From: JBAZOY01 sp041648505
GTDB taxonomy: Bacteria > Desulfobacterota > Syntrophia > Syntrophales > CG2-30-49-12
Direction: 5' to 3'
Assembly: GCA_041648505.1 (NCBI GenBank)
Contig: JBAZOY010000099.1
Coordinates: 1-7,018, forward strand
Length of the DNA stretch: 7,018 nucleotides
This document shows positions 5,471-7,018 of the stretch, piece by piece (the stretch's first letter is position 1; each line of letters opens with the position of its first letter). Below the pieces are notes generated by a model. The model had not been told where the DNA came from. It saw only the letters and a program-made list of their open reading frames with translations, and searched no databases. Both the position numbers and the translations under genes were made by a program.

Positions 5471-6148
5471 TACCGAATGTACTTGCCACTTGGAGGACGA
5501 ATTGACATGGACGCGCCCTACTGGTATTACGTTGCCGATGCTGTGCAGAATTGGGTAACAACGACAGCCCTCCTCATAGGCGGTGTGTGGGCGGTGTACC
5601 GCTTCTGGCTGAGGCGCGAGAATCAGACTGCAATTGATCTTGACGTCAATTGCTACACTGAGCGTTACAGCGATCTTCACGTCGTGTTTGTGGAGGTCAC
5701 CGTAGCTAATCGCGGCTCGGTGGCCGTAACGGCGAGCACAGAATCCCCAGCTTACGAAGACGATGTGGAGGTAGTTCGTTGTAGCGGTCACTTGCGACTC
5801 CGACCAATTAGATGTGTCCCCGCTGGTCAGGGGCAGATAGAGTGGTTCCCGACTGGCGGGGGACGCGCTCCCGTGGAAGGAGACATAGAGGCGGATCTCC
5901 TCTCCGAGTACGCAGTGGACGGTCGACCAATCTTCTGGATGGAACCTGGAGAGACATACAAGATCGGCGCGACGTTGATGTTGCTACCTGGGCAGTACAT
6001 GGGTATGGTCACCTTCGTAGGAAACCGGGAGCCTGGCGAGTTCTGGCGCCAACTCTTTCTGCTCAATATGCCACCACGAAGCAAGGAAGCCGCCTAACAA
6101 CAGCATGCATTAGGACGCGGGCTGCCCCCGCGCCGCTGATGCTGGCCG
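5465..6148 (+). mobile_element. Integron gene cassette 4 (membrane-protein gene)
   Basis: The boundaries are G|TTAGGC at 5464/5465 and G|TTCTGT at 6148/6149. The inverse core GCCTAAC (6092-6098) is complementary to the cassette's own start GTTAGGC. The unit is clearly more GC-rich than cassette 1 and the mazEF region, so it probably came from a different donor. Confidence 0.82.
5507..6097 (+). CDS. Single-pass membrane protein of unknown function
   Basis: The ATG at 5507 was chosen because GGAGG (5492-5496) precedes it by ten bases and the next residues lead straight into a membrane segment. An ATG at 5477 and a GTG at 5453 inside the attC are in frame but have weaker support. The 196-residue product has one hydrophobic helix (~16-35) followed by RFWLRR. 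By the positive-inside rule this gives an external N-terminus and a cytoplasmic C-terminal domain. That domain (~40-190) alternates short hydrophobic strands with turns (HVVFVEVTVANRGSVAVTA, PGQYMGMVTF), suggesting a beta-sandwich. I recognise no catalytic motif. The TAA stop overlaps the inverse core of its attC. High GC content sets it apart from its neighbours. A membrane-anchored sensor or effector in defence is possible only by association. Confidence 0.78.
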   Translation: MDAPYWYYVADAVQNWVTTTALLIGGVWAVYRFWLRRENQTAIDLDVNCYTERYSDLHVVFVEVTVANRGSVAVTASTESPAYEDDVEVVRCSGHLRLRPIRCVPAGQGQIEWFPTGGGRAPVEGDIEADLLSEYAVDGRPIFWMEPGETYKIGATLMLLPGQYMGMVTFVGNREPGEFWRQLFLLNMPPRSKEAA

Positions 6149-6154
6149 TTCTGT
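6092..6154 (+). other. attC recombination site of cassette 4, degenerate core
   Basis: The inverse core GCCTAAC (6092-6098) is canonical and contains the gene's stop codon. CAGCAT and CGCGGG on the left pair with CCCGCG and ATGCTG on the right. The core GTTCTGT (6148-6154) keeps GTT but departs from RRRY. Because the bases after G belong to the next unit, this says that the DNA downstream has an unusual 5' end or is not a standard cassette. Confidence 0.75.
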
Positions 6155-6172
6155 GCCTTCCTAAAAAAAGTA

Positions 6173-6201
6173 TTGTATTCTCTGGCAAGTCGTTGTATAT
6201 T
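6173..6201 (+). promoter_or_regulatory. mazEF promoter
   Basis: A -35 box TTGTAT (6173-6178) and a -10 box TATATT (6196-6201) are separated by 17 bases. The -10 box abuts the palindromic operator and overlaps a further TTGTAT half-site, as expected for an autoregulated toxin-antitoxin operon. Its presence means that mazEF need not rely on read-through from upstream cassettes. Confidence 0.6.
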
Positions 6202-6216
6202 TATTGTAGATACAAT
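6193..6216. promoter_or_regulatory. Palindromic operator for MazE/MazEF
   Basis: ATTGTA (6203-6208) and TACAAT (6211-6216) form a perfect 6-bp inverted repeat around GA. TTGTAT at 6193-6198 adds another half-site that pairs with ATACAA at 6210-6215. MazE with MazF is known to repress its own promoter through palindromes in this position; binding here is inferred. Confidence 0.55.
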
Positions 6217-6248
6217 CTAAGCCATATTTCATTTAACAGGGGGACAAT

Positions 6249-6491
6249 ATGCAAACTAAAGTTCAAAAATGGGGTAATAGCCTTGCACTGCGAATACCCA
6301 AATCATTTGCATTGAATATGGATATCAAACAGAACGAATTTGTTGATCTATCCATTGGTGACGGTAAACTTATCATTACCCCGATTACTAAAAAAGAATA
6401 CTCCCTCAAAGAGCTTTTGGCAGGTGTTTCTGAAGATAATTTGCATGGAGAATTTGATACTGGTATCCCAGTGGGGGAAGAGCTTTTGTAA
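6249..6491 (+). CDS. mazE: MazE-type antitoxin
   Basis: This 80-residue protein has an N-terminal AbrB/SpoVT-like swapped-hairpin domain: VQKWGNSLALRIPKS (~5-19) matches the KRWGNSxAVRIP signature of MazE, and DGKLIITPI (~38-46) matches the second strand pair. The C-terminal tail contains the DNLH element (~63-66) and the acidic stretch that wraps around MazF in the Escherichia coli complex. It neutralises the toxin encoded one base downstream of its stop codon and, with it, represses the operon. AGGGGG lies five bases before the ATG. Length matches E. coli MazE (82 residues). Confidence 0.93.
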   Translation: MQTKVQKWGNSLALRIPKSFALNMDIKQNEFVDLSIGDGKLIITPITKKEYSLKELLAGVSEDNLHGEFDTGIPVGEELL

Positions 6492-6492
6492 T

Positions 6493-6837
6493 ATGAATAG
6501 TTATATTCCCGACAGAGGCGATATAGTGTGGATAAATATGAATCCACAAGCTGGACACGAGCAAGCAGGAAGACGTCCTGCAATTGTGCTTTCTCCCTTT
6601 GGCTACAACAAAAAAGTCGGTCTCGCTTTATTTTGCCCCATAACCAATCAAATCAAGGGCTATCCATTTGAAGTTGGTATTCCAGAAGGCATGAAAGTTA
6701 CTGGCGTCATTTTGTCCGATCAAGTTAAAAGCCTTGATTGGAGAGTAAGACAAGTTGAATTTTTAGAGAAAATCCACGAGCCTGTTATTGTAGAGGCTTT
6801 GAAAAAATTGAATACTCTGCTACGCATAGCCCTATAG
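6493..6837 (+). CDS. mazF: MazF-type endoribonuclease toxin
   Basis: The 114-residue product is close to E. coli MazF in length and motif order: PDRGDIVWI (~6-14), GHEQAGRRPAIVLSP (~21-35), TNQIKGYPFEV (~51-61) and SDQVKSLDWR (~75-84). The catalytic pair of E. coli MazF (R29 and T52) corresponds to R28 and T51 here, so the enzyme looks active. It is a sequence-specific single-strand RNase, and the preserved family signature suggests an ACA-like target, though this cannot be proved from sequence. The ATG at 6493 follows the mazE stop by one base, giving tight coupling. An in-frame ATG at 6340 lies inside mazE and is not the start. Such pairs are known to stabilise cassette arrays. Confidence 0.94.
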   Translation: MNSYIPDRGDIVWINMNPQAGHEQAGRRPAIVLSPFGYNKKVGLALFCPITNQIKGYPFEVGIPEGMKVTGVILSDQVKSLDWRVRQVEFLEKIHEPVIVEALKKLNTLLRIAL

Positions 6838-6850
6838 CGGTTAGAAATTG

Positions 6851-6889
6851 AAAAATATGAATTCCAAATTCCCCGAATTCCATGCTTTT
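6851..6889. repeat. Imperfect palindrome after mazF, possibly a degenerate attC stem
   Basis: The arm AAAAATATG-AATTC (6851-6864) pairs with GAATTCCATGCTTTT (6875-6889), with one mismatch, one G-T pair and one unpaired C. GTTAGAG (6892-6898), near the GTTRRRY core, follows directly. The left side shows GGTTAGA (6839-6845) instead of an inverse core ending in AAC. It therefore falls short of an attC. A terminator role is also possible, but the stem is A/T-rich. Confidence 0.4.
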
Positions 6890-6915
6890 ACGTTAGAGTT
6901 CTCTATAAAATACTT

Positions 6916-6953
6916 TTGACATTTCACGCACTATCGTATACATTGTATTACAA
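6916..6953 (+). promoter_or_regulatory. Promoter and operator of the downstream antitoxin gene
   Basis: A consensus -35 TTGACA (6916-6921) is followed after 17 bases by TACATT (6939-6944), or after 15 by TATACA. Two overlapping odd palindromes, ATACA-T-TGTAT (6938-6948) and TTGTA-T-TACAA (6943-6953), cover the -10 region, as expected of operators for ribbon-helix-helix repressors. The half-sites resemble those of the mazEF operator. Confidence 0.6.
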
Positions 6954-6972
6954 TTGAATCAGGAGGTGCTTC

Positions 6973-7018
6973 ATGAGTACAGCCATATCCGTTAGGCTCC
7001 CTAAGGAGCTATCCGAGC
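6973..7018 (+). CDS. CopG/ribbon-helix-helix antitoxin, N-terminus only
   Basis: The first 15 codons are visible before the window ends: MSTAISVRLPKELSE. This is the usual opening of ribbon-helix-helix proteins, in which the ISVRLP strand pairs across a dimer to contact the DNA major groove and PKELSE starts the first helix. AGGAGG (6961-6966) lies six bases before the ATG. Its own promoter and palindromes suggest autoregulation. A toxin gene (RelE/ParE or PIN type) would be expected just beyond the window. This would make two toxin-antitoxin modules in a row at this end of the array. Confidence 0.7.
   Translation, partial: MSTAISVRLPKELSE

Noticed and set aside
5465..5791. Minus-strand ORF antisense to the cassette 4 gene
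   Set aside because: It covers only the first half of a well-supported plus-strand gene and the attC end, as expected of an antisense open frame in GC-rich DNA.
5812..6315. Plus-strand ORF spanning the end of cassette 4, its attC and the start of mazE
   Set aside because: Arg/Gly-rich out-of-frame translation that crosses a recombination site and the mazEF promoter; not a plausible gene.
6263..6583. Minus-strand ORF opposite mazE and mazF
   Set aside because: Antisense shadow of two strongly recognised genes.

Overview
The window reads as a stretch of an integron gene-cassette array, rich in genes that resemble phage-defence and stability functions, beside an ordinary chromosomal gene. The left end (1-786, minus strand) is the N-terminal part of a PIF1/RecD-like helicase. 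Its A/T-rich leader without a Shine-Dalgarno, and the nearby GGCACAAAG-type dispersed repeat, suggest a Bacteroidota-like host. This assignment is an inference.

From 787 to 1745 there is no intact gene. This stretch holds a large inverted repeat (832-1026), a minus-strand ORF remnant (1183-1311), and a short minus-strand ORF start (1419-1493) that resembles the N-terminus of a tyrosine recombinase. It also holds a GTTAGGT core (1641-1647) preceded by two overlapping, mutually exclusive hairpins. The geometry (minus-strand integrase start, about 150 bp, first cassette core) is that of intI-attI-array, but the integrase would be reduced to a stub.

Four cassettes follow, all on the plus strand, each ending in a 60-67 nt attC-like imperfect palindrome. 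Cassette 1 is a type II restriction endonuclease with a beta-class (probably N4-cytosine) DNA methyltransferase. Cassette 2 is an unrecognised protein with a CxxC / CxxxH zinc-ribbon-like N-terminus and an R-x4-H HEPN-type motif. Cassette 3 is an AbiTii-like abortive-infection protein. Cassette 4 is a GC-rich, single-pass membrane protein of unknown function. The best evidence for the cassettes is that the inverse core at the end of each one is complementary to that same cassette's first bases. This is 9/9 for cassette 2 and at least 7 bases for cassettes 1 and 4, with one mismatch for cassette 3. It is expected because the attC is whole only in the excised circle.

The array then runs into a complete mazEF toxin-antitoxin pair with its own promoter and palindromic operator. 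A second promoter follows, with the first 15 codons of a ribbon-helix-helix (CopG-like) antitoxin at the window edge. I found no attC for mazEF that matches the pattern.

The cassettes differ in base composition and translation signals. The R-M genes are A/T-rich with no clear Shine-Dalgarno, cassettes 3 and mazEF have good Shine-Dalgarno sites, and cassette 4 is GC-rich. This fits collection from different donors. The novelty candidates are the defence-laden array itself, the zinc-ribbon/HEPN protein, the membrane protein, and the apparent integrase stub with its hairpin switch.
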